This document shows, one piece after another, positions 26,162-34,414 of a stretch of DNA of 64,000 nucleotides. The stretch lies in the NCBI RefSeq assembly GCF_001294645.1, contig NZ_CP011868.1, forward strand, positions 620,001-684,000, read 5' to 3'. The DNA is from Pseudonocardia sp. HH130629-09 (GTDB lineage Bacteria > Actinomycetota > Actinomycetes > Mycobacteriales > Pseudonocardiaceae). Below the pieces are notes generated by a model. It saw nothing but the letters and a program-made list of their open reading frames with translations. It was not told the origin of the DNA and searched no databases. How positions within the stretch are numbered: position 1 is the first letter of the stretch; each line of letters starts with the position of its first letter. A program made the position numbers and the translations under genes.

Positions 26162-27408
26162 ATGACCACCGAGCTGACCGTTCCGTCCCGCCGTGACGCC
26201 ACGCGGCCCCGGACCGGTATCCCCGGCTGGCTCACCTGGTTGCTGCTCACCTGGTCCGAGCGCCGCGCCCGCCGAGAGGAGGACTACGAGGCACGCGCCT
26301 TCGCCGAGTGGCTCCGCTACGCCTGGCGGGACGCCTGCGAGGGAGTCGGAGCTTGCAAGATAGTCGAGACGGTGACCTGCCCGACGGCCCGCACGCCGCG
26401 GGTCGGCTCGGTGATGACCGGGCCGCCGGTGTCGATGCTCGTCGAGCTGATACCCGGCCAGGAGCCGGAGGACCTCACTCGCGTCGGGGGTCGGCTCGCG
26501 CACTCGTTGTGCTTCGAGGGTCTGCGGGTCGTCCCGCACGCGGGCCGGTGGGTGCGGATCGAGCTGCTCGACCGGGACCCGCTCGCCGACCAGTACGCGC
26601 TGCCGCGCACCGCTGTCACGACGTGCCGGAAGCCGGTCCTGATCGGACGGGACGAACTCGGCGACGCGCTCGGGCACGCCTTCGCCGACGCGGCGCACGT
26701 CGCGTTGCACGGGCAGAACGGTGCCGGGAAGTCCCAGTTCGCCTACGGGCTGCTCGCGCAGCTCGCCGGTGCCGACGACGTCCGGATCGCGGGTTCGGCC
26801 ATCACCGGCCTGCTGCTCGGGCGCCCGTGGGAGGGCACCGTGCACCGGCGATGGCAGGCGACCGGCACGGCCGACCTCGAGGAGCACGCGACCCTCCTCG
26901 AACGGCTCGTCGGCGTCATGGACGACCGTCTCGCCGCGCTGCCCGACCGGACCGACAAGCTTGACCCGACGGCGGAGCGGCCGCTGTTCCTCGTCGTGGT
27001 CGAGGAGTTCCCCGGCCTGCTGCGCGCGGCTGCCCGCCTCCCGAAGCCGGGACGTGGTGAGCGCTCGGTGCTCGACCGGATCAAGGCCGCCAACCTGCGG
27101 CTGCTCTCGGAAGGCCGGAAGGTCGCCTTCCGCGTCGTCACCCTCGCCCAGAGGCCGAGGCGATGGGCGGCGGCTACGCCCGTGACCAGTACGCGCTGCG
27201 GCTCTCGTTCCGGGTCCCCGGCGACTCGCTGGAGATGCTGCACGGTGCCGCCGTCCGGGACCTCGCCGAGCAGCACGCCACCGCACCGCCCGGCGTCGCC
27301 GTCGTGTCCGCACCCGGGCGTGAGCTCGTCCGGGTCCGGGTGCCCTACCTCGGCGAGTACGCCGAGTACTGCGACCGCATCGCCCGCACCGCCCGGAAGG
27401 GGAACTGA
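26162..27408 (+). pseudogene. FtsK/SpoIIIE-like transfer ATPase, frameshifted
   Basis: From ATG 26162 the protein runs through a basic N-terminus and a small domain (SMLVELIPGQEPEDLTRVG) to a P-loop, LHGQNGAGKSQFAYGLLAQLAG, and a Walker B-like LFLVVVEEFPGLL. The frame breaks near 27150, right after VVTLAQR. The true C-terminus continues in the next frame (EAEAMGGGYARDQYALRLSF ... DRIARTARKGN) to TGA 27408. This is the double-stranded-DNA translocase of AICEs that drives conjugal transfer. With the break it lacks the last 80 or so residues. Confidence 0.78.
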
Positions 27409-27409
27409 C

Positions 27410-27727
27410 ATGGCCACGACCACCGATCCGGTGTTCGACACCGTCCGGGGCGGCCTGGACCGGGTCACCGCCGAGATCCTCCGGCTCGGAGCGGTCCAGC
27501 CGGACAGCCCTGCTGCGCACGCGGTCCGTGCCCGCCGCATGGCCGACCTGTACGACCGGACCGCGCGCTGGTGGCGTGTGCTCGCTCGTAGCCAGGCTGC
27601 GCGCACCAAGGTCGACCTGCTGTTCTACCGCGCCGTTCTGGGAGCCCGGGGCGACGCCGAGCACGAGGCCCGCTTCTGGCGGGAGTCCGCCCACAACTGG
27701 GACGCCCACACGAAGGAGGTCCGCTGA
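27410..27727 (+). CDS. Small helical AICE-associated protein
   Basis: A 105-residue, mainly helical protein. The segment RTARWWRVLARSQAARTKVDLLFY matches in position and pattern DARWWSVLARSAVADHTIPLVY of the protein at 41976-42293, where it also follows FtsK. No known catalytic motif. Its ATG lies 1 base after the FtsK-like stop, so it is coupled. The paralogy shows that the two elements share a backbone. Confidence 0.75.
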   Translation: MATTTDPVFDTVRGGLDRVTAEILRLGAVQPDSPAAHAVRARRMADLYDRTARWWRVLARSQAARTKVDLLFYRAVLGARGDAEHEARFWRESAHNWDAHTKEVR

Positions 27728-27728
27728 C

Positions 27729-27914
27729 ATGGACGCCCTGCTGCTGCTCACCGCCGAGGAGACCGCCAAGCTGCTCCACATCGGACGCTGCAAGGTCTAT
27801 GACCTGATCCGCAACAACGAGTTGCGCTCCATCAAGATCGGTGGTGCCCGCCGCATCCCGCGTTCGGCCGTGGAGGAGTACGTCGCCCGGCTGCTCGACG
27901 ATGACGCGGCCTGA
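27729..27914 (+). CDS. Excisionase-type helix-turn-helix protein
   Basis: A 61-residue MerR-like winged helix of the excisionase type: LLTAEETAKLLHIGRCKVYDLIRNNELRSIKIGGARRIPRSAVEEYV-like order, with the typical C-terminal YV anchor. It would bend att DNA and promote excision by the adjacent integrase. Its TGA overlaps the integrase ATG by one base (TGATG). It closely resembles the excisionase at 43835-44023 (KVYDLIRNG). Confidence 0.85.
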   Translation: MDALLLLTAEETAKLLHIGRCKVYDLIRNNELRSIKIGGARRIPRSAVEEYVARLLDDDAA

Positions 27915-29140
27915 TGCCGCCGCGCAGGCCCCGAGGCCGCCGGGGCAACGGAGAGGGCTCGATCTACCAGCGCGAGAGCGACGGCTACTGGGTCGGCATG
28001 GCCTATGTGCACACCACGTCCGGGCAGATCAAACGCCGCCCCGTCTACGGGCGGTCGTTCGAGGAGGTCCGCGAGAAGCTCGACGTCCTCAAGACCCGCT
28101 CGGCCGCCGGGATGCCCGCACCTGACCGGCGCACGACCGTCGCGCAGTTCCTCGACCAGTGGCTCGCCGACATCCGCGACGACAAGCGCGCCACCACGAT
28201 CCGCGGCTACGAGTCCGCGGTCCGGCTGCACCTGGTGCCCGCTCTCGGCAAGAAGCGCCTCGACCGGCTCAACGCCACCGACGTCCGCTCGTTCATGGCC
28301 GGGATGCGGGAGAAGTGCCTCTGCTGCGCCAACCAGTGGGACGCCCGCCGGCCGCCGGCGCAGCAGTGCTGCTCACGGGGACGTTGCTGCGGGCGCCGGC
28401 CCTCGCCCCGGCAGCTCCAGTTCGTGCACGCCGTCCTGCGCAACGCGCTCGGGCACGCCGAGCGCCTGGAGCTGGTCCCGCGCAACGTCGCCAAGCTCGT
28501 GCGGGTCAAGACGCCGGAGTACTCCGTCGGGAAGGGGCTGCCTGTCGACCAGGTTCGCACGCTCCTCACGGCCGCGGAGGGGACGAGGTTCCATCCGCTC
28601 TACGTCGTCGCGGCCACCCTCGGACTCCGACGCGGCGAGCTGCTCGGGCTGCGGTGGTGTGACATCGACATGGACGACGCGACGATCCACGTCCGGCAGA
28701 CCGTGCAGCGGGTCGGCGGCGAGCTGGTCGTCGAGGGCACCAAGACCCGCGCCTCGTCGGCCGTCGTCCCGCTGCCGAAGATCACCCGCTCGGCGATCCT
28801 GGCTCGTCGCCGCATCTGGGCCGACGAACGGGAGACCGCGGGGGAGTGCTGGCAGGACCACGACCTTGTGCTCTGCACGCAGATCGGCACCCCGCTCGAA
28901 CCGCGCGCGGTGAACCGCGACTTCGACAAGCTCCGCGTCCGCGCTGGCCTTCCTGGCGTTCGGCTGCACGACCTGCGGCACACCGTCGTCAGCTTGCTGC
29001 TGTCGCTCGGGACGCCGCCGCACGTGGTGCAGGCCATCGCCCGGCACGCCGACATCGACGTGACCATGACGATCTACGCCCACACCAACCTGGACGAGAT
29101 GCGCCAGGCGCTCGATGCGATCGAGTGGGAGGCGGGATGA
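27914..29140 (+). CDS. Tyrosine site-specific integrase with Cys-rich insert
   Basis: A 408-residue integrase. An arm-binding N-terminus (RGNGEGSIYQRESDGYWVG) and SAM-like core-binding domain are followed by the catalytic domain: Arg in LGLRRGELLGLRW, HDLRHTVVSLLLSLG, and Tyr in TIYAHTNLDEM. A Cys-rich insert (CLCCANQWDARR ... CCSRGRCCGR, about residues 135-158) lies in the core-binding domain and may bind zinc; a similar insert is in the integrase at 57471. Start overlaps the excisionase stop. Confidence 0.92.
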   Translation: MPPRRPRGRRGNGEGSIYQRESDGYWVGMAYVHTTSGQIKRRPVYGRSFEEVREKLDVLKTRSAAGMPAPDRRTTVAQFLDQWLADIRDDKRATTIRGYESAVRLHLVPALGKKRLDRLNATDVRSFMAGMREKCLCCANQWDARRPPAQQCCSRGRCCGRRPSPRQLQFVHAVLRNALGHAERLELVPRNVAKLVRVKTPEYSVGKGLPVDQVRTLLTAAEGTRFHPLYVVAATLGLRRGELLGLRWCDIDMDDATIHVRQTVQRVGGELVVEGTKTRASSAVVPLPKITRSAILARRRIWADERETAGECWQDHDLVLCTQIGTPLEPRAVNRDFDKLRVRAGLPGVRLHDLRHTVVSLLLSLGTPPHVVQAIARHADIDVTMTIYAHTNLDEMRQALDAIEWEAG

Positions 29141-29148
29141 GCCAGGTG

Positions 29149-29367
29149 TCAGAGGCGTCGTGCGCGCGTCACACGGAACCGGAAGCTGTCCTGCTGGGCC
29201 GGTTCGTAATCGAACTCGACCTGGTCGCCCTGCTCGAACGCCTTATAGCCGTCGGCCTCGATGACGCTGAAGTGGACGAAGGCGTCGAGGCCGTCGGGCA
29301 GCTCCGGGCTGCTGATCGCGCCCCAGCCCTTCTCGGCCTTGTAGAACTTCACGACCCCGGTTGCCAT
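29149..29367 (-). CDS. Cold-shock domain protein
   Basis: A 72-residue CSD protein: [18 protein letters not shown] carries a modified RNP1 (KGWGAI in place of KGFGFI), and [17 protein letters not shown] carries RNP2. It would bind single-stranded RNA/DNA as a chaperone. Its stop lies 9 bases from the integrase stop (convergent), and the IS5-family element starts 55 bases upstream of its start, so its promoter may be disturbed. Confidence 0.88.
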   Translation of the reverse strand: MATGVVKFYKAEKGWGAISSPELPDGLDAFVHFSVIEADGYKAFEQGDQVEFDYEPAQQDSFRFRVTRARRL

Positions 29368-29421
29368 GCGTCGATCAGAGCAGGTCAGGTCGCCATGGTC
29401 TACGCGGTTGCGGGAGCCACT

Positions 29422-30363
29422 GAGCCTTTGCCAACCTGGTGTTGGGGCTGGTCAGAGCCTGTGCGGCGTGGCGTGCCCTCGGATGGGTGAAGCTCCTGGT
29501 AGACGGGCGATTGCTGAGATCGAAACCGTCCAACCAGGAGCTTCAAGGTGCTGTCCTACCCGTCCGGGATGACCGTGTCCAGCCGTGCCCTGCACGTGCT
29601 CTCCGACGCGTTGCGCGCGCACCGCAACCAGCGCCAGAGCCGGTGGCGGAAGCTGACGGCGGGCCGTCAGGCCCTGCTCGTCATGGCCCACCTGCGCAAG
29701 GGCGAGACCTACGCCGATCTGGCCTGCGGTTTCCGGGTCGGGACCTCGACGGTGTACCGCTACCTGCGCGAGGCGATCGACCTGCTCGCGACGATGGCCC
29801 CCACCCTCGAGCAGGCCATCGAGATCGCCATCGGCAAGGCGTTCGTGATCCTCGACGGCACCTTGCTGCGCATCGACCGCGTCGGGATGGCCTCGGGCTA
29901 TGACCGCGGGTTCTACTCCGGCAAGCACAAGTGCCACTGACTCAACGTCCAGGTCATCGCCGATCCGGCCGGCCGGCTGGTGTGGATCTCCCCGCCGCTT
30001 CCCGGAGCCCGCCACGACATGGGCGCCGCCCGCGAGCACGGCATCATCGACGCCCTGACCGAGCACCGGATCCGGGCGGCTGCCGACACCGCATATCAGG
30101 GCGCCGGCCCGACGGTCGCGGTCCCGCACCGGCGGCGACGCAAGGACCCCGACACCGGCCGGTTCCGTCCGCTGTCGCACAACCAGCGCGAGGTCAACGC
30201 CGCTCACTCACGCCGCCGCGGACCCGGTGAGCGGGTCAACGCCGAGCTGAAGAACTGGAAGATCCTGCGCAAGATCCGCTCCAGCCCGAACCGGGCCGGA
30301 CAGCTCATCGCCGCAGTTCAGACCCTCATGATCGTCAACACCTGACCAGGTTGGCAAAGGCTC
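29422..30363 (+). mobile_element. IS5-family element (ISL2-like)
   Basis: A 942-bp element with inverted ends GAGCCTTTGCCAACCTGG and CCAGGTTGGCAAAGGCTC. It is flanked by ACT on the left (29419-29421) and AGT on the right (30364-30366): both fit A-N-T, the ISL2-group target form, but they do not match. Its right-hand AGT directly precedes MITE copy C. It holds one transposase frame broken by an internal TGA. Confidence 0.9.
29548..30345 (+). pseudogene. IS5-family transposase with in-frame TGA
   Basis: Frame 29548 encodes an N-terminal helix-turn-helix (YADLACGFRVGTSTVYRYL) and the first catalytic Asp region (VILDGTLLRIDRVG). It hits TGA at 29938-29940 after GKHKCH, then continues in the same frame with LNVQVIADPAGRLVW, the second Asp in AADTAYQGAGP, and the Glu region ERVNAELKNWKILRKIR to 30345. 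The family has Gly at the stop position, so one G-to-T change (GGA to TGA) explains it. Inactive unless read through. Confidence 0.88.
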
Positions 30364-30366
30364 AGT

Positions 30367-30397
30367 GAGCCTTTTTCAACCTGACCAGCGAGCTTCT
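30367..30397. repeat. MITE copy C, left part
   Basis: The first 31 bases of the 165-bp MITE (GAGCCTTTTTCAACCTGACC...), ending at the 7-base target AGCTTCT where the IS21-family element is inserted. Confidence 0.88.
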
Positions 30398-30468
30398 GTC
30401 GACGACGGGCTCAGACTGACCCCCTAGCGTCGGCTTGGGATTGACCCCCTCTGCACGACGCTGAGGGG

Positions 30469-31728
30469 GTGTTGTCGGTGGAGGACTGGGCCGAGATCCG
30501 TCGTCTGCATCGGGCCGAGGGTGTCCCGATCAAGGAGATCGCCCGCCGGCTGGGGGTGGCCCGCAACACGGTGCGCTCCGCGTTGCGGGCGCCGGGCCCG
30601 CCGAAGCGGGAACGGGGCCCGCGGGGATCGCTGGCGGATGCGGTCGAGCCGCAGGTGCGGGCATTGCTGGCGCAGTTCCCACGCATGCCGGCCACGGTGA
30701 TCGCAGAGCGGATCGGGTGGGAGCACTCGCTGACCGTGCTCAAGGACCGGATCCGCCAGATCCGCCCCGAGTATGTCGGGATCGACCCGGTCGACCGGGT
30801 CGCCTACGCACCGGGCGAGATCACCCAGTGCGACCTGTGGTTCCCCGAGACCACGATCCCCGTCGGCCCAGGCCAGGAACGGGTCCTACCGGTGCTGGTG
30901 ATGACGCTGGGCTACTCGCGGTTCTTGTCCGCGACGATGATCCCCTCGCGCCAGGCCGGGGACATCCTGTCCGGGATGTGGCAGCTGATCAGCGACGTCG
31001 GGCGGGTGACCCGCACGCTGGTCTGGGACCGGGAGTCTGCGATCGGCGGGACCGGGCGGGTCTCGGCACCGGCCGCTGCGTTCGCCGGCACTCTGGCCAC
31101 CCGGATCCGGCTTGCCCCACCGCGGGATCCGGAGTTCAAGGGGCTGGTCGAACGCAACAACGGCTACTTCGAGACCTCGTTCCTGCCCGGACGTCGCTTC
31201 GCCTCCCCAGCCGACTTCAACCACCAGATCGACGACTGGCTGGCCCGGGCCAACACCCGCACCGTCCGAGCGATCGGCGGCCGCCCGGTGGACGTGCTCG
31301 CCCACGACTACGCGGCGATGACTCCGCTGCCGCCGCTGGACCCGCCGATCGGGCTGGCCCAGCGGATCCGGCTGGCACGGGACTACTACGTCCGCGTCGA
31401 TGCCAACGACTACTCCGTGGATCCGCAGATGATCGGCCGGTTCGTCGATGTCGCCGCCTCACCGCGCGAGGTCGTCGTCTACTGCGCCGGCCAGGTCGTC
31501 GCCCGTCACGACCGCAGCTGGGCCCGCCACGCGGTGATCACCGACCCGGCGCACCAGCACACCGCCGCGGCGATGCGCCGCGCCCTGGCCCACGACCGCA
31601 ACACCCGACAGGCCGCAGCACGCCGTCACCTCGACGGCCACCCGGTGACCCTGCGCGCACTGCCCGACTACGACGCCCTGTTCGGTGTCGACTTCGTCTC
31701 CACTGCCGAGGAAGCGAGCAGCTCATGA
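30469..31728 (+). CDS. istA: IS21-family transposase IstA
   Basis: A 419-residue integrase-type transposase. The helix-turn-helix is EIARRLGVARNTVRSAL. The rve catalytic core carries ITQCDLWFPETTIPVG (Asp), VTRTLVWDRESAIGG (Asp) and PEFKGLVERNNGYFETSF (Glu), so DDE is intact. GTG 30469 matches the usual MLSVEDWAEIRRLH family start; GTG 30478 has equally good Shine-Dalgarno spacing. istB starts within its stop codon. Confidence 0.95.
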   Translation: MLSVEDWAEIRRLHRAEGVPIKEIARRLGVARNTVRSALRAPGPPKRERGPRGSLADAVEPQVRALLAQFPRMPATVIAERIGWEHSLTVLKDRIRQIRPEYVGIDPVDRVAYAPGEITQCDLWFPETTIPVGPGQERVLPVLVMTLGYSRFLSATMIPSRQAGDILSGMWQLISDVGRVTRTLVWDRESAIGGTGRVSAPAAAFAGTLATRIRLAPPRDPEFKGLVERNNGYFETSFLPGRRFASPADFNHQIDDWLARANTRTVRAIGGRPVDVLAHDYAAMTPLPPLDPPIGLAQRIRLARDYYVRVDANDYSVDPQMIGRFVDVAASPREVVVYCAGQVVARHDRSWARHAVITDPAHQHTAAAMRRALAHDRNTRQAAARRHLDGHPVTLRALPDYDALFGVDFVSTAEEASSS

Positions 31729-32576
31729 CAACCACACCACCGAAGATCACCACCGACCCCGCTGGGAGCTCGGGGCCGGCCGGTCCGGTGCTGGCCGCGG
31801 TCCCCGACGGACTGCCGGCGATGATCGCCTACCTGACCCGGGTCCTGAAGACCCCGACCATCGCGGCCAGCTGGGAACAGCTTGCCGCCCAGGCCCGTGA
31901 GGAGAACTGGTCGCACGAGGAGTATCTGGGCGCGCTGCTGCAGCGCCAGGTCGCCGACCGCGAGTCCAAGGGCACGGTCATGCGGATCCGCACCGCGCAC
32001 TTCCCCCAGGTCAAGACCTTGGAGGACTTCAACCTCGACCATCTGCCCTCGCTGCGCCGCGACATCCTGGCCCACCTGGCCACGAGCACGTTCGTCGCCA
32101 AGTGCGAGAACGTGATCCTGCTCGGCCCGCCCGGGATCGGGAAGACCCACCTCGCGATCGGGCTCGGCGTCAAAGCCGCCCACGCCGGCTACTCGGTCCT
32201 GTTCGACACCGCCAGCAACTGGATCACCAGACTCGCCGCCGCGCACCAGAGCGGCCGGCTCGAGGCCGAGCTGAAGAAGATCCGCCGCTACAAACTGATC
32301 ATCATCGACGAGGTCGGCTACATCCCGTTCGACCAGGACGCAGCGAACCTGTTCTTCCAGCTCATCGCTTCCCGCTATGAACAAGGCAGCGTCATGGTCA
32401 CCAGCAATCTGCCCTTCGGCCGCTGGGGCGAGACCTTCTCCGACGACGTCGTCGCCGCAGCCATGATCGACCGCCTCGTCCACCACGCCGAAGTCCTGAC
32501 CCTGTCCGGGGACTCCTACCGCACCCGCGCCCGACGCGAGCTCCTGGCCAAACACAACCGCGCCAGCAACGACTGA
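31725..32576 (+). CDS. istB: IS21-family helper ATPase IstB
   Basis: A 283-residue AAA+ ATPase of the IstB/DnaC group. Walker A is LLGPPGIGKTHLAIGLG and Walker B is LIIIDEVGYIPFDQDAANLFF. The sensor/arginine-finger region FGRWGETFSDDVVAAAMIDRL and the C-terminal SYRTRARREL are standard. It assembles on DNA and directs IstA to the target. ATG 31725 overlaps the istA TGA. Confidence 0.96.
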   Translation: MTTTPPKITTDPAGSSGPAGPVLAAVPDGLPAMIAYLTRVLKTPTIAASWEQLAAQAREENWSHEEYLGALLQRQVADRESKGTVMRIRTAHFPQVKTLEDFNLDHLPSLRRDILAHLATSTFVAKCENVILLGPPGIGKTHLAIGLGVKAAHAGYSVLFDTASNWITRLAAAHQSGRLEAELKKIRRYKLIIIDEVGYIPFDQDAANLFFQLIASRYEQGSVMVTSNLPFGRWGETFSDDVVAAAMIDRLVHHAEVLTLSGDSYRTRARRELLAKHNRASND

Positions 32577-32646
32577 CCATCACCACACCACGCCGGGGGT
32601 CAGTTCCAATCCGTCGCTACGGGGTCACTCCCAACCCGCCGTTGAC

Positions 32647-32738
32647 AGCTTCTGCGTCAGGAGATCGCGAAGGTTGCAGCGCAACTGCTCTGACCACAGC
32701 TGCACAGGTCACCGGCTCGCTAGCTCGGCGTCTGCACC
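32647..32738. repeat. MITE copy C, middle part, cut by the IS256 element
   Basis: After the IS21 element the MITE resumes (AGCTTCTGCGTCAGGAGATC ... GGCGTCTGCACC) and stops at 32738, where the IS256-family element begins. The last 50 or so bases of the MITE do not reappear on the far side of that element, so this copy has lost its right end. Confidence 0.85.
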
Positions 32739-34143
32739 GGGCCTGTCTCGTGATCGGTGTTTCGGCGTCGTTGCTCAGTAGGTCTCGGCTCCCGGCCAGC
32801 GGTCACCGAACGTGATGGCGAACGCGTTGATCACGGGCTTCCAACGCATCGTCCACCTCGTGCGGCCCGTCCCGGTCGGGTCCAGGCTGCGAGTCACAAG
32901 ATACAAGCATTTCATCGCAGCCTGCTCAGTGGGGAAATGACCACGCGCCCGCACCGCGCGCCGGTAGCGGGCGTTAAGCGATTCGATCGCATTCGTAGAG
33001 CAGATCACCCTTCGAATCTCGACGTCGTAGTCCAAGAACGGCACGAACTCTTCCCACGCGTTGCGCCATAGCCGGATCATCGCCGCGTACTTACGGCCCC
33101 ATTTCTCGTCGAGCTCATCCATAGCGATAAGTGCTGCATTCGGGTTGGGCGCGGCATAGATTGGTTTGATGTCGCGCTTCACCGCGTCCCAGTCCTGTCG
33201 ACCCACCAGCCGGAAAGTGTTTCGGATCAGGTGCACGACGCAGGTTTGGACAATGGTTTGCGGCCACACGTTGGCCACGACCTCCGGGAGTCCTTTGAGG
33301 CCGTCGCAGACCAGGAACAGCACGTCACGCACGCCGCGGTTCTTCAGGTCGACCAGCACGCTCATCCAGAACTTCGCGCCCTCACTGCCGACGCCCATCC
33401 ACAGCCCCAGCACGTCCTTGCAGCCGTCCACGGTGACGCCGATGGCTGCGTAGACCGGCCGGTTGGCGACCTGCCCGTCCCGGACCTTGACGTGGACAGC
33501 GTCGATGAACACCGCGGCGTACACCGAATCCAACGGCCGACCAACCCAGTCATTCATCTCGGCGACGACCTTGTCGGTGATCCGCGAGACCGTCTCCTTC
33601 GATACTGACGCCCCATAGATGTCAGCGAAATGTGCGGAAACCTCCCCGGTCGTCATCCCTTTCGCATACAGCGACAGTACGACCTCGTCGACATCTGTGA
33701 GGCGCCGCTGACGCTTCTTCACGATCTGCGGCTCGAAAGTGCTGGCCCTGTCTCTCGGAACGTCGATCTCCACGTCACCCGCGGCATCCGAGAGAACCGT
33801 CTTCGAGCGGGACCCGTTCCGCACGTTGGTGGATTCCCGGCCGGGGTCGGCCCGGTTCTTGTCGTGCCCGAGGTGCTCGGTCATCTCCTCGTTCAGCGCC
33901 GTTTCCAGAACATTCTTGGTAAAGAGCTTCAACAGGCCGTCCGGGCCGGTCAACGCCAGCCCGCGCGCCTTCGCCTCGGCCACCATCGCCGCCGCAGCGG
34001 CCCGCTCCGCCGACGCCTGCCGAGCAGGCTTCGGGTCACCCTCGCTTGGATCCACAAGGTCCGATGTCATCACTGTCCGTGCCCATCTCGCCGGACCTCA
34101 GCCCGGCGTGTCGGGCCGAAAACACCGATCTTGAAACAGTCCC
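32739..34143 (-). mobile_element. IS256-family element
   Basis: About 1405 bp. The left end GGGCCTGTCTCGTGATCGG and the reverse complement of the right end GGGACTGTTTCAAGATCGG are imperfect inverted repeats that run on into GTGTTT. The 8 bases outside (TCTGCACC and CCGACGCC) do not match, unlike the usual 8-9-base duplication. The left neighbour is a MITE and the right neighbour an unrelated transposase gene, so a deletion or recombination next to the element is likely. Confidence 0.82.
32775..34073 (-). CDS. IS256 (mutator) family transposase
   Basis: A 432-residue mutator-type transposase. NVRNGSRSKTVLSDAAGDVEI is the N-terminal conserved block. The catalytic region has VFIDAVHVKVRDGQVANRP (Asp), the LFLVCDGLKGLPEVVANVWP signature with Asp and nearby CVVHLIRN, and CSTNAIESLNARYRRAVRARG (Glu). 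Intact and normal length. ATG 34073 (MMTSDLVDP). Confidence 0.95.
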   Translation of the reverse strand: MMTSDLVDPSEGDPKPARQASAERAAAAAMVAEAKARGLALTGPDGLLKLFTKNVLETALNEEMTEHLGHDKNRADPGRESTNVRNGSRSKTVLSDAAGDVEIDVPRDRASTFEPQIVKKRQRRLTDVDEVVLSLYAKGMTTGEVSAHFADIYGASVSKETVSRITDKVVAEMNDWVGRPLDSVYAAVFIDAVHVKVRDGQVANRPVYAAIGVTVDGCKDVLGLWMGVGSEGAKFWMSVLVDLKNRGVRDVLFLVCDGLKGLPEVVANVWPQTIVQTCVVHLIRNTFRLVGRQDWDAVKRDIKPIYAAPNPNAALIAMDELDEKWGRKYAAMIRLWRNAWEEFVPFLDYDVEIRRVICSTNAIESLNARYRRAVRARGHFPTEQAAMKCLYLVTRSLDPTGTGRTRWTMRWKPVINAFAITFGDRWPGAETY

Positions 34144-34414
34144 CCGACGCCGACTCGGTGTGCGGCGCGGCCTGGGGCGAGCGTTCCGAGGCTCGCACGA
34201 ACACCCGCAACGGCTACCGCCACCGCGACTTCGACACCCGCGCCGGCACGATCGACGTGGCGATCCCCAAGCTGCGCAACGGCTCCTACTTCCCCGACTG
34301 GTTGCTGGAGCGTCGTCGCCGGGCGGAGCGGGCCCTGACCACGGTGGTCGCGACCTGCTACCTGCTCGGGGTCTCGACGCGGCGGATGGAGAAACTCGTC
34401 GACTCCCTGGGCAT

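Larger units (their letters stand above)
25988..29145 (+). mobile_element. Rep-less integrative element or AICE remnant
   Basis: The gene order FtsK-like, small helical protein, excisionase, tyrosine integrase repeats that of the larger AICE at 37.8-45.2 kb but lacks the replication gene. It is bounded on the left by a cut cold-shock gene and on the right by an intact one whose stop lies 9 bases past the integrase stop. I found no direct repeats long enough to call att sites, so the limits are approximate. The FtsK-like gene is frameshifted, so self-transfer is probably lost. Confidence 0.6.
30398..32646 (+). mobile_element. IS21-family element inserted in MITE copy C
   Basis: A 2249-bp element. 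The left end begins GTCGACGACGGGC and the right end, reverse complemented, begins GTCAACGGCGGGT; the inverted repeats continue with mismatches through a second TGACCCC block. It is flanked by the duplication AGCTTCT (30391-30397 and 32647-32653), which falls inside the MITE and fixes the insertion point. It carries an istA/istB pair with an ATGA overlap. Confidence 0.92.

Noticed and set aside
25823-27727. A single 634-codon protein from 25823 to 27727
   Set aside because: It joins non-coding sequence, the FtsK-like gene, a shadow segment after its frameshift and the next small gene. The true FtsK C-terminus is in another frame up to 27408.
25832-29367. attL/attR sites in the two cold-shock genes
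   Set aside because: The longest shared string near the left breakpoint is about 6 bases; the genes are homologous but too different to be att duplications on this evidence.
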